NCBI GenBank assembly: GCA_028671895.1
Contig: JAPMAC010000209.1
Location: 24,760,501-24,824,500 of the forward strand
Direction of reading: 5' to 3'
Source of the DNA: Oenanthe sinensis
Lineage: Eukaryota; Streptophyta; Magnoliopsida; Apiales; Apiaceae
DNA: 64,000 nucleotides
Made by a program: the position numbers and the translations under genes. Positions 37,901 to 48,150 of the stretch are shown here, piece by piece (the first letter of the stretch is position 1; every line of letters begins with the position of its first letter). The notes below the pieces were generated by a model that had not been told where the DNA came from, searched no databases, and was given only the letters and a program-made list of their open reading frames with translations.

Positions 37901-39205
37901 TGAAAGACAGAGTGTCTAAACTTGTAACACTGTAACTAATGTAACTCAACTAAAGAAAAGATACTTAACCGGAAGACAATCAAGAACAATAAGTCACAAA
38001 GAAATCAATACAAATTGAAGACAAGGTAATTGATACAATTTAACATGGTTAATTATGATCAATCAAAGATGTAATCACTGGAAGAAGTTCAAGTCAAAGT
38101 TGTTCATGCCTCAGTGATGTGTAACTTAAAGAATCAAGATCATAACAATCAGTATCAATAAGACTAATTGATTTCAAGTGAAGAAGCAGGAAAGCGACAA
38201 TTAGAAAGCCACATTACTAACTGAATATGGTAATCTATTCAGAAGCAAGAACCCTATCAAGACTAGTCACTTATGAACCAAACCATTGCATCAAGTGTCA
38301 GGGCATTGATAACAAGTTTATGTCAGTAGTAGAGATCCATGTTCAAGAGCTTGTTGAAGAATATAGAAGACACGAAGAAATCACAAGTTCAAGATGTTGC
38401 ATTGAAGTTTCTAGTTGAAGCCCAGAATTTCTCTAAGTACTTACTGGGGAACCTATGTAGAAATTTCTATCTAGAAATTCTAGATAAGTTTCTACTTAGA
38501 GCCAAGTAGAAATTCTGGAAGTGGAATATTTTCTAAGTACACAGGAAGGAAGTTAACTTGAAATTCCTATGTAGAAGTTCTACTTAGAATATTCGAGATA
38601 GAGCCTAAGTAGAAATTCATATGTAGAAGTTCTACTTAAATATTCAAGATAGAGTGTAAGTAGAAAATTCCTATGTAGAAGTTCTACTTAAATATTTGAG
38701 ATAGAGTGTAAGTAGAAAATTCCTATGTAGAATTTCTACTTAAATGCTCGAGATGGTAAGTAGAAATTCTTATGTAGAGATTCTACATAGAGGACAATTT
38801 CAACATGACACATGGCATCATCTGGTTGGCTATTTCCAAGCTTTCAAGACAAGATAAGATTAATGTGGACAACATTGGACCACTCATATCTTATCTGTTG
38901 AAGACTACAAGTCATAGATTACAAGTAGTATAAATAGAAGAACTCGTGAAACATTTGAGAAAGAGCAACACTGAGAGAAACACTTGTAAAAGAGAGAGAG
39001 AGTATTCACAGAGCTTAATATCATTTACTACCCTCTTTACTTCTGTTGTACTATTGTAATGAATGTTGTAGCAACCCTTTCAAGTTATATATAAGACATA
39101 TATTCCTTGAATCATTGTGTTCATTTATTACAAAGTATTTATTGCTTCATAAAGTTGAAAAGTTGTATTCACCCCCCCCCCTCTACAAAACATTTGGACC
39201 TAACA
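37901..39205 (+). repeat. Element C 3' LTR, 1,305 bp
   Basis: TGAAAGACAGAGTG...GGACCTAACA, followed by TSD AAGAC. It pairs with 24287-25593 with roughly thirty substitutions and a short AG-run length difference. Confidence 0.95.
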
Positions 39206-39210
39206 AAGAC

Positions 39211-39870
39211 CTACATAGGAATGATTTGATATCTTCACTATCTTACAGCTAGTAGACCTGACATAATGTTCTCTACATGCCTATGTGCAAGGTTTCAGGC
39301 AAATCCTAAAAATCCCATCTCATTGCCGTCAAGAAAATTCTGAGATACCTCAAAGGAACACCCTTCATGGAGTTATGGTACCCTAAAGAAACAGGATTCA
39401 ACCTAGTTGGATATTCAGATGATGATTTTGCTAGATGCAGAGTGGATAGAAAAAATACCTCAGGAAGCTGTCAATTTCTTGGACAGAGATTGGTGTCTTG
39501 GTTTAGTAAAAAACAACAACCAGTTTCTACTTCCACAGTTGAGGCTGAATATATTGCTGCTGGAAGCTGTTGTGCTCAAGTGCTTTGGATCAGGAATCAA
39601 TTAAGAGACTATGGACTTGTGTTGGAAGGAAATCCTATCATGTGTGACAACACTAGTGCCATATCAATTGTTGCCAATCCAGTCAACCATTCCAAGACAA
39701 AGCATATTGATGTAAGGTACCATTTCATTAGGGAACATGCTGAAAATGGAGTGATTAAATTGTTCTATGTTCCTCCACAAAAATAGTTGGCTAATATATT
39801 TACTAAACCACTTGATGAAGCCACATTCAACAACGTTAGTGAAATTGGAATGCTAAATTCTTCAGGATAA
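39211..39870 (+). pseudogene. pol: Element B pol, part 2: end of RT and RNase H
   Basis: It continues directly from 24286 across the TSD: YLTASRPDIMFSTCLCARFQ, then KKILRYLKGT, the RNase H block starting GYSDDDFARC, STVEAEYIAA with the catalytic Glu, CDNTSAISIVANPVNHSKT and HIDVRYHFIRE. It ends LANIFTKPLDEATF...NSSG at 39868. Damage: a stop near 39226, a shift near 39305 and TAG at 39784 replacing a Gln codon. The usual Ala in GYSDAD is Asp here. Confidence 0.93.
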
Positions 39871-40793
39871 GTGGCTCGATAAATATATCTCTCCAACTGT
39901 TACAACAATTGTTTCACAGACATGAACCTAAATGATTTATCTAAGTGAAACAAAACTGGTGTATATTTATAAATATATCAGTTATATTGTTGTACATATT
40001 TTTAATTAAAAAAAATTTACTCTCTAAAACTAACTAGGAACTATTTATTTGTTCTGAAAAAGCCTGAAAAGAATTATTATACTTGTGCATCATTAAATAA
40101 CAAGTGTGATAATTAAAATTTCAGGAATATAAATCAAACACATTTCTCATTTTAGGATGAATAAATAAATTTTATTTATCTAAGAAATGAAGTTTGTAAA
40201 TTATTGTTTTGTTTTCCAAGTGAAGATAGAATAATTTCTTAAAAACTGGAGTTTGTAGTTAAGTTGCCATTCTTTCTGACTTCTCGACTAAGTATAAATT
40301 ATTGAGTTCTTGAATCGTTCAATTCTAAGAGTTCTCGAATGTCTTGAGTTCTCAAATCATTCAATTCTAGAGTTCTCGAATATCTGGAGTTCTCGAATCA
40401 TTCAATTCTAAGAGTTATCGAATCATGATGTTGTGAGTTCTCGAATAGTTCATTTCTAGAGTTCTCGATCAAGTACTATTGAGAGTTCTTGAATCATCAG
40501 AATTCTCGACTATAGCTTGAGTGAGTTCTCGATTGTCTTAGTTCTCGATCAAAGTCTGACAGTTCTCAACTAAAACAACTTTACTCTTTTTCAGAGTTCT
40601 CGATCACTAAAATCGATTGCTACTCTAGTCGAGTTGTCTGTGTCATATATAGCAAAGTAGATCTAACATTTCATTTCTACGCTTAACTGCAAACTCAAAG
40701 AAATTCTTGCTCTCAAACAGTTACTCTTGAACCCTTACTTTTTCTCTCTAAAACTTTTGTTTCTTCTTTTTTCTCTTTCTATACACAAACTCA
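39871..40793 (+). other. Non-coding region of B between RNase H and accessory ORF
   Basis: AT-rich sequence, then the motif array at 40278-40606, a TATA-like CATATATAGCAAAG near 40643 and a pyrimidine-rich leader (TTTTCTCTCTAAAACTTTTG near 40740) directly before the ATG at 40794. This looks like a promoter plus 5' untranslated leader serving the accessory ORF, an inference not tested here. Confidence 0.45.
40278..40606 (+). repeat. Internal array of GAGTTCTCGA motifs in B
   Basis: About fifteen copies of (A)GAGTTCTCGA(A)TCATTCAATTCT and shorter variants. The core TTCTCGA is the complement of the TCGAGAA core in the B LTR array. Confidence 0.82.
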
Positions 40794-43700
40794 ATGGCGT
40801 CCTCAAGTTCCAACCCTGTAACCGAAATTTTTGTCATTCCTGAAACCAAATTTTTAGCTATAGCAAGAGATGCTGATGCAAAACCCCAATACAAATATTT
40901 CACTAGGTTCTCATCGATTCCTACTTGAAAGAAGCTCTATTAGCAAACCCCACTCTTTACCAGGACATTCTTGAGCAGTTTTAGGCAACTGCAGACTGGG
41001 AAAACATAGCATTGGAGGATGGGAGCTCGAAGGTGGTTGTCACATGTAAGATTCACGGAGAGGACATTAGTTTCGATGAAAGTGATGTAAACAAAAGCTT
41101 GAAAGTTCCAATTGGAAATTTTGATGAAGAACCAACTGAAGATGACCTTCTAGACTTCCTGGAGTTCATTAGGTATTCTGACACGGTGGACAAATGAGCT
41201 GAGAAGTTCAAGCTAGGAAAGATTAACAAGAAGTTCATGAGGAAGGAGTGGTCATTCCTGTTTGACACCATTTTAAGAGTCTTCACCTACAGGAAAATAG
41301 GATTTGACCAAATAAGCCTCATTGCCATGAAGCTGGCCTACTCATTGGCCTACAACCAAAGGCTCAATGTTGAAAAACTAGTTCTTTGAGAACTCATAAC
41401 CAGGATTCCCAATAAAGATAATGAGATTTTCTTTCCTCACTTTATTCAATTAATTCTCAATTATAAAAATGCTAGTTTAATTGAATTGCCTGGGATGAAT
41501 AAACAGAGAATTGGCTATTCCAAATCCATGTCAAAAATTATTTTTGCCACATTGAATAGGAGAAATACAGTGAATGTGCCTCTTTTAATTACACCTCATA
41601 TGAAGAGTGTATTTAGAGGGTACCCACTTGTGCAGCCTAAATATGGTTATCTTAATGCAATAGGAGGTCCTAAGGTTGCAGAAGAACCAAATGCACCTAA
41701 CCCAAGGACTTCTAACCCAACTACTAGCCCTTCTTTGAATCCACTAGATGCAAGCCAACCAACCTCTACATCTTCTCAACAGGGTGTAGTTGTAAAGAAG
41801 AAAAAGGAGAAAACTGTTAGAAAAAGAGTATTAGAGACAGTAGTGGAAAATGAAGATGAATTGGATGAGTCACCTGTGGAACCTTTAACTAGGAGAAAAA
41901 AAAAATAAAAAGGCCACAACAGACCACTCTACATCCTCCAAACAGGATGTAGAGATTAAAAAGGGACTAAACCTACTTCTAGGTGTATTTTCTCAACAAG
42001 GTGCATCTATTGAAATTGGGAGTCAGCCCACTTCATCCTGTACAAAGTCTGCACCATTGCAGGAACTCACTCCTGTCAATGAAGAAATAATAGTAGAAAA
42101 GGAGACACACTGTGCACAAGTAGGATCTTCTCTTGAAACTTCTCCATTTTCTCAGGGGAGTTGCCAACACTCAATTCTACTCATACTCTCTCTTCAACCT
42201 CTCAAATTTCTTCTCAACCAAATGTGTCTAGCCAAACACATGAGGTTGTTGATCATCATGATTCATATTTCCCTGGTGAGCCCCATTCAAGTGACTTGGT
42301 GCATGACACCTTGCTCACCACTCAGGAAACTCATTTAGATGGTGAGGGAATGCATGCTGGGGCATATCCTGATGACACCATCAAAACCATAGAGGTTTCA
42401 GGAGTTTTCACTTCAGACTCTTTAGTGGCTAAGGCATATAAAAGCCAAGTTTCTTCACAAAAATTGGGTAATCTAGAGGAACTCCACACCATGCAAATGG
42501 CATCCCCTAGACACTCCCCAATCATTCAAAGATTGTCTCCTCTGGTGAAATCACCTGTCCATCCAGTATCTAATGAATCATCTGAGAAATTGGATGAGGA
42601 AATAGATGTTGAGAGGACCACTGACAAATGGCCCTAGCTCTCACTCTCTGTCACAATGGCTGGAACCTGTGCAACATGACAGGGAACCATGACCATCATC
42701 TCTTGGTGGGTCACTTTCTGATGAGAAATTAAAGGAGTTATATGGAGATCAGTTGGAGGGATTCTATCACATTGCTCAGCAGCTACTGATTTCTCATTTG
42801 CCAAAAAAATATTATGCTGAAATCATGCTTGAATATGTAAAGGATCAGGAGGAATTAAAGGAGAAAAATAAAAATTTGGCTGAAGATGAAGAGGCCAATG
42901 TGGATGCCTGGTTGGATGGAAAATCTGCTGTTAGCATGGAGGAGGTATTGGAATGGACTAAATAGAAGTATCTTACCTCTCTTGGATCATGTGAGAAGAT
43001 TTTTACTCCAAGTGCCATGTATGATGCAATTCATGAAGTTGCCAAAGTCCAACTTCAATAAAATCACTACCTTGCCAAAGGGGTGCAGTCTGAAATAAAT
43101 GAACACAGAGCCAATGTAGAGGGCACTTTGAAAGCAATAGAAGACAAATTGAGGCATAGAGGTTTTTATGGCAATGTTCCAAGAGGAGATTCAGGAAATT
43201 CATCAATTCTCCATTCAAAGATAGATACTATGGAGAAAGTGTTCAAAGAAATGGTCCAAAGTAACACAACCATACTGGACAATCAAAGGAGAATCAACAA
43301 TATGGTTGAAGTTCTATACAAGAACATGTATGCAGATAGGCTGCCTGAAGATGTGCCTCTACACACCTTGTCACCTCTTCAAGTGGACATCTATTATCAG
43401 TCAAAAGCCAAGGATTAAACTGCCATGGCCTCCACTATTGATGAATTAAATGCTAGAGTTGACTCTCTTTCCACCACTGTTTCTGTAGTTGTGTCAGATG
43501 TTCAAAATCTCAAAAAAGAGTTTGTTCATTCTTTTACAACTCAAGGCACTACACTTGCAAGTATATCTGCTCAACTCACTTCTCTGTAAAAACTTATCTC
43601 TAACTTGGGACAAACCAGTCAAGCTCTTCCAGAACCAATTCCAACTCAAATAAAGCCAAGTCATTCTACCTTTCTCCTAAGACAAGATATCAAACCTAGG

Positions 43701-45425
43701 GGGGAGAAGGAAAGGAGAGAAAAAATAGAGGCTGAAAGACAAAAGGCAGTTATGAGAAAACTCAGAAATGAAATTCTAAAGCCTAATGCTGACAAAGACT
43801 TCTTGGACCTTCTGCATCATATCAAAAAGCAAGTCAAGGGAAACCATTAGAGTTACAAGAAGATGCTTGACAATGCTATTGTTGTAGTAAGGGGAGTTAA
43901 ATTTGAGCAAAATTTAAAGATGTTTAAGGAGCCTTTAATATAAATGGAGTCTGGTTATTTCAAAGTCTCAGTTGCATTATTCCAAAGACTTTCTTACACT
44001 GAGTTGAAGTGTCTATACAAAGCAGTGGATTTAATGACTTAGGAGGATGAAGAGTTTAAAAATCAAATATTGGGTCATCTCCTACCTAATGCTCTTCCTA
44101 AAACATATTCTAGCCCAGATGGAGTAATGTACATGGCTAGAGGAGAAAGCTTGCACATTTCAAGATTCTTCAACATCTCAATTCAGGAAACAGAAGTCAA
44201 ATCATAAACCTGATTGAGTTGATTGAAAAGAAAAACATCAAACAAGTAGAAGATAATGTAATTGTGGAGAAGATGAAGAATATTAGTGAACAAGTGTCTG
44301 ACTTTGCAAGTGAGGAGTTGAAGAAATAGAAAAAGGATGATGAGGACAAGGATCAGAACAAGAATGACAAGAAGTCTGAGTCCAGGAGTGATAAGGGTGG
44401 AAAGAAAGAAGACAATAAAAAGGAGAATGTTAACAAAAAGAAAAGAGAAGATTCTGAAAAAGAGAAGAAGTATCAAAGAAAGAAGCCTTCCAAGCAGCAA
44501 GTTGTTAGTGTTCATTCTAGTACACCTGCCAAACTTCAGGGTACTAGTGTGATCCCAACAGTTTCTGAATCTGTTATTGCCCCTAAACCCAAATCTCCAA
44601 GAAAAATGTTTTTGAAAGTGATTGCACATGGAGTGATAAGGAAGAAAATTGAAAAGAATCACATCAAGAAATTGAAGCCAACAGATTAAGGTCGACACTG
44701 CTACAACAACTAAGTTCAAGAAATCTACAAGCTCATTGCTAGTTAGATGTCCTAAATGGAGAAAGCGGCACATTGTTCCTGATAAGGGTCTACAAGTTAA
44801 GCTTATCCAAGAAATTGTAGAGATTGATAAAAGAATGATCAAACAGTGGAAGGCTAACAGAATTATCAAAGTAGAAATCAGGGACAAAAGGATGTTTGTT
44901 ACAGCTGTTGATGGAGAAGAAAGAGGTTTCCATCATGACAACTCAAATGCTACCACTCATGACATTAGAAGAGTGATTAGTTTATTTGACAAGAGAAGCG
45001 TGATTGATAAATTAAAGATGATGGAGATGGCTGAGTACTTAGCAAAGAAATATCAGAAAAAGATTGACAAGGTCAAGTATTTAGAGAAAATGATTGCCAA
45101 GAAAAGGAAAAAAGAGGAAAGAATATAAAGGTTGTCTGAAGAATTGAGAAGACAGGGAAAGTGCAGAGTGTTCAAGGATCCTGATAGGGTTGAATTCAAG
45201 CTGAGAAATGGAGCAACAATCAAAATCATATTCAAGTTTATTCATGACTATCATATGCACACCCTCAAAATTGTTGCTGAAATATTGAAAAATGCAATAT
45301 TGATTGAAGAAGTCATGGCCAGACAACATATTCTAGAGGCAATTGAAGAGAACAATGCAAGGGAAGAGAAAGAAAGAAAAGAAAGATATGATCAGGCAAA
45401 TCATCAACAACAACAAAATAGGTAG
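40794..45425 (+). pseudogene. Element B accessory ORF, full length but broken
   Basis: Start ATG 40794 (MASSSSNPVTEIFVIPETKF). After a shift near 40920 it reads EALLANPTLYQDILEQF, KKFMRKEWSFLFDTIL and FPHFIQLILNY. A long Pro/Ser/Thr linker follows (41690-42640), then a Lys/Glu-rich coiled-coil-like region (42753-43420), QELISNLGQTSQ-like helices, and a very basic tail (44300-44560) with RKMFLKVIAHGVIRKKI. It ends with VFKDPDRVEFKLRNGATIKI and a Gln-rich end at 45425. At least ten stops or shifts interrupt it. At about 1,500 codons it is much longer than the A and C remnants. The first part resembles the putative plant transposon/env-like proteins of Sireviruses. No clear signal peptide or transmembrane helix. 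Confidence 0.65.
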
Positions 45426-45469
45426 GCTTGATATCTTGTATTAATTTGTAAAATTTATCATTTTCCAAA

Positions 45470-45480
45470 TTAGGGGAGAT
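45470..45480 (+). other. Polypurine tract of B
   Basis: TTAGGGGAGAT lies directly before LTR start TGTTGG. Confidence 0.85.
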
Positions 45481-46740
45481 TGTTGGACCAAGTCAAGACT
45501 AGCCTATATAATTATTTGTCTTGCTATAACATAGTTAGTACTTCTGTAATAGGGTAGTGACTTAGATATTTCTATGTATTATTACAGATAGAAGTTTGAT
45601 CAGATTATATTTCAAGTTGTAATTAAAGTCAAGAATAAAGTCTGTTAGAAGATTCAAACTGAATCATGCAACAAGACAAAGAAGACTTTTTGGAGAAATA
45701 AGGAATACAATTTGAGAATTCTATTAAGGCAATTGCTTAGTCGAGAAGTCAGAATTACGCAACTGATCGAGAAGTCTCAAAACACACTCATTAGCTCAGT
45801 ATTCGATCGAGAAGTCAGTCATTCGAGAAATCAAAATATTGAAGCCATTCGAGTAGTGTAAAATGTTATTCATTCGAGAAGTCCATAAAATCAATTCGAG
45901 AAGCTATCAAAAGGAGCATTTGAGAAGTGTTAAAGCTAAGTCAATTGAGAAGTCATAGTTTCAAGTTTACATTCGAGAAGTCTAGTCTAATCGAGAAGTC
46001 ATCAAACAGAGTTTGTGATCGAGAAGTCTACTCATTCGAGAAGTCAATCATTCAAGGACTAATTGAGAAGTCATAACTAGTACTCAATCTAGAAGTCAAT
46101 CACTATGACTTTTCGAATCAATTTCAACAGAGTACTCGACTGTTCCAAGGAGCTATTTTTAAGGAGAATTGCAGAAGAACAAGACATATAATTTGCAGCT
46201 CTGTCTTTGCAGGTCAAGTCAAGCCTGTGAAGATAGAGAAAAGTCTACAATGAAGCTGGGAAGATAGTCAAGACAAATGACAGAAGATATAAGGCTGAAT
46301 GTAGCAGACTATCATAACGGTGTTAGCTAGAAATAGATATTAGTCAAATGTAAAGTATATCTTGTCTATTTCTAGTTTTAGCTAAACTATCTTATGTGAG
46401 CATGTGCAAATGACATATTGTCTATATATTTTATGCACAGCCACATTTGACAGTGTCTTTGATTTTTACATAGTAATCTTCCTAGAACAAGAAGCTGAAA
46501 TTCAAATTGAATTTCAGATTGTAGCAAAGATTCATTCTAATAAAATTAGATTGAAAGTTATATCTTGTGTTTACTTTACTCACTGTTATATGCTATCGTA
46601 AACACTTGTATTGTTTCAACAGTTTAAGAATCACTTATCAGTTCATCAAGTTTTCTTTAATTTATAAAAAGAGATAAAGAAGGATTTGAAGTATACATTC
46701 ACCCCCCCTTGTAAAATTCTGGGACTCCTTATTCATATCA
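45481..46740 (+). repeat. Element B 3' LTR, 1,260 bp
   Basis: TGTTGGACCAAGTC...TTATTCATATCA, a mutated form of TTATTCCTAACA. It includes the TCGAGAAGTC array (45740-46120). The next five bases, AATGG, match the left TSD AATAG at four positions. Confidence 0.92.
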
Positions 46741-47870
46741 AATGGGATAAAGCTAGAAACCTAATGAAGAAGAAGAAACTTGCCTTGGAGAAGACAAAAG
46801 ATATGGATGTGTTGGAAAGGCTAAGAGAGCTCAAAGGTCAAATCCCAGACATTCATGATTACTATGAGAAGTTGTTAGATGAAATAATGAATGTCTCAGT
46901 TAGTGCTCAAAAGACTGGATGGATGATGTATGTGAACTTTACAACCTTGGGATCAAAAGTATTATCCACAAGAAGCTTTATGAAGATGAATATTTTTGAG
47001 TTGTATGTACTGAAGAGGAATATAATCTTTGGGGGTCATAAGTTGAATGAAATAATGAAAGACCGGATTTCAGAAAAGATAAAAGAAATTGGCGTTGAAG
47101 CATTCGAACAACCTCCGGTAGTCAAATACTACAAAGCATCAACTCTTCACAACCTGAATCTATCTGATGAATGTCTGGATAAAAGCCACTTAAATTTCAT
47201 GAAGTATGTAGAAGGATAACTCAGGAGCAAGAAAGGTAGAACTAAACAAGATTTAGTAACAACTGAGATGATCTATGCATTCAGATTGTACAAAGAGATT
47301 GAAACATCGGTAACATTTCTAAAGGAAACATCAAGATACTATCAGGATCCTGTTTTTGTGAGAAAAAAGGATGAAACTAAAGTACCTGAAGTTTTTAGAG
47401 ACTTTGATCCATGCATATTCACTAACAAGGATGGAACAATGTTTTTCTTATTCATGAAAGGGAAGGTTCAAATGAGAAGAGAACTTCATAAGTACAAGAC
47501 CTACAATTCTGATATACTGAGGAAAGTACTTATAAAAATGAATAGATCCACTCAAAAACTAGACAAGTCTGCTTTGTGAACAATCCAGGATATGCTGAAT
47601 GCAAAGCTGGTTGAAGAAAATATTCATGACACTAATAGGGTGAAGGGGTTTCCTAAGAGAATCACAGTGTTCATGTTCTCAAAGAAGATATTTGTATTCT
47701 TTGAAACAATATCAAAATCAAACTCTACAGACTATCTCACTGAAATGCTCAAGAAGCTTAAAGATCCACCTCTTGTAAACACACTTGAAGTCGAAGCTCG
47801 TGACTTAGTGAAAGCAAGGCTTGAAGCCAAAATGGAAGAGCTCCAAAAGAATAGGAAAGAAGAAGAATAG
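46741..47870 (+). pseudogene. Element A accessory ORF, part 2 (C-terminal)
   Basis: It resumes after element B. A single frame from 46743 reads KWDKARNLM, ERLRELKGQIPDIHDYYEKL, LKRNIIFGGHKLNEIMKDRI, then after a stop at 47217 PEVFRDFDPCIFTNKDGTMF, and after a stop at 47577 NAKLVEENIHDTNRVKGFPK, ending in a basic KNRKEEE tail at 47868. The order of motifs matches the C accessory ORF. Three in-frame stops are the only damage, so this end is better preserved than the beginning. It is the last ORF before the PPT. Function unknown. Confidence 0.7.
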
Positions 47871-48090
47871 AAGAAGAAACAAGAATCAAGACAAGTGAAG
47901 AAAAAAAAACTAGATTATCTATTCAGGACTAGAGGAACAAAATCTTGTACTTATTTAGAATTAAGAAATCTGGAACATTTCAATCCAATTCAGAATGTAA
48001 TTAATGTTATTTTCAGTCTTTCTGCACTTTACTTTTTCTTGTTTAGTCAGTTGAGTTATCCTCTTAAAGGATTTGTTTGTCAACTCTCAC

Positions 48091-48107
48091 AATCAAATAG
48101 GGAAGAT
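48091..48107 (+). other. Polypurine tract of A
   Basis: AATCAAATAGGGAAGAT lies directly before LTR start TGTAAAGCAT. Confidence 0.85.
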
Positions 48108-48150
48108 TGTAAAGCATAATGTAATGTAGTTTGTAATTGATTAAAGATAA
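48108..48150 (+). repeat. Element A 3' LTR, left piece
   Basis: TGTAAAGCATAATGTAATGTAG matches the 5' LTR start at 3971. It is cut after GATAA (48146-48150), the left TSD copy of element E, and continues at 61322. Confidence 0.9.

Larger units (their letters stand above)
24287..39205 (+). mobile_element. Element C: Sirevirus-type Ty1/copia carrying an inverted copy of its own family
   Basis: LTRs are 24287-25593 and 37901-39205, with exact TSD AAGAC at 24282-24286 and 39206-39210. Contents: PBS, leader array, gag, protease and integrase start (to 29368), then the inverted 5'-half copy C' (29369-35920), then C's accessory ORF, PPT and 3' LTR. The missing C segment (rest of integrase, RT, RNase H and start of the accessory ORF) was lost at the 29368/29369 junction. 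LTRs differ at roughly thirty positions by eye. Confidence 0.93.
18064..46740 (+). mobile_element. Element B: Sirevirus-type Ty1/copia retrotransposon
   Basis: LTRs are 18064-19343 and 45481-46740. Flanks are AATAG (18059-18063) and AATGG (46741-46745), a TSD with one change. Order: PBS, gag, protease-integrase-RT, [element C], end of RT and RNase H, motif array, accessory ORF, PPT, LTR. With C removed it is about 13.8 kb. It lies in A's accessory ORF. Many stops and frameshifts make it non-autonomous now. Confidence 0.9.

Noticed and set aside
44183..44887. 234-codon minus-strand ORF rich in Leu/Ile/Phe
   Set aside because: It is the antisense of the Lys/Glu-rich part of the B accessory ORF; hydrophobic composition follows from the complementary codons.
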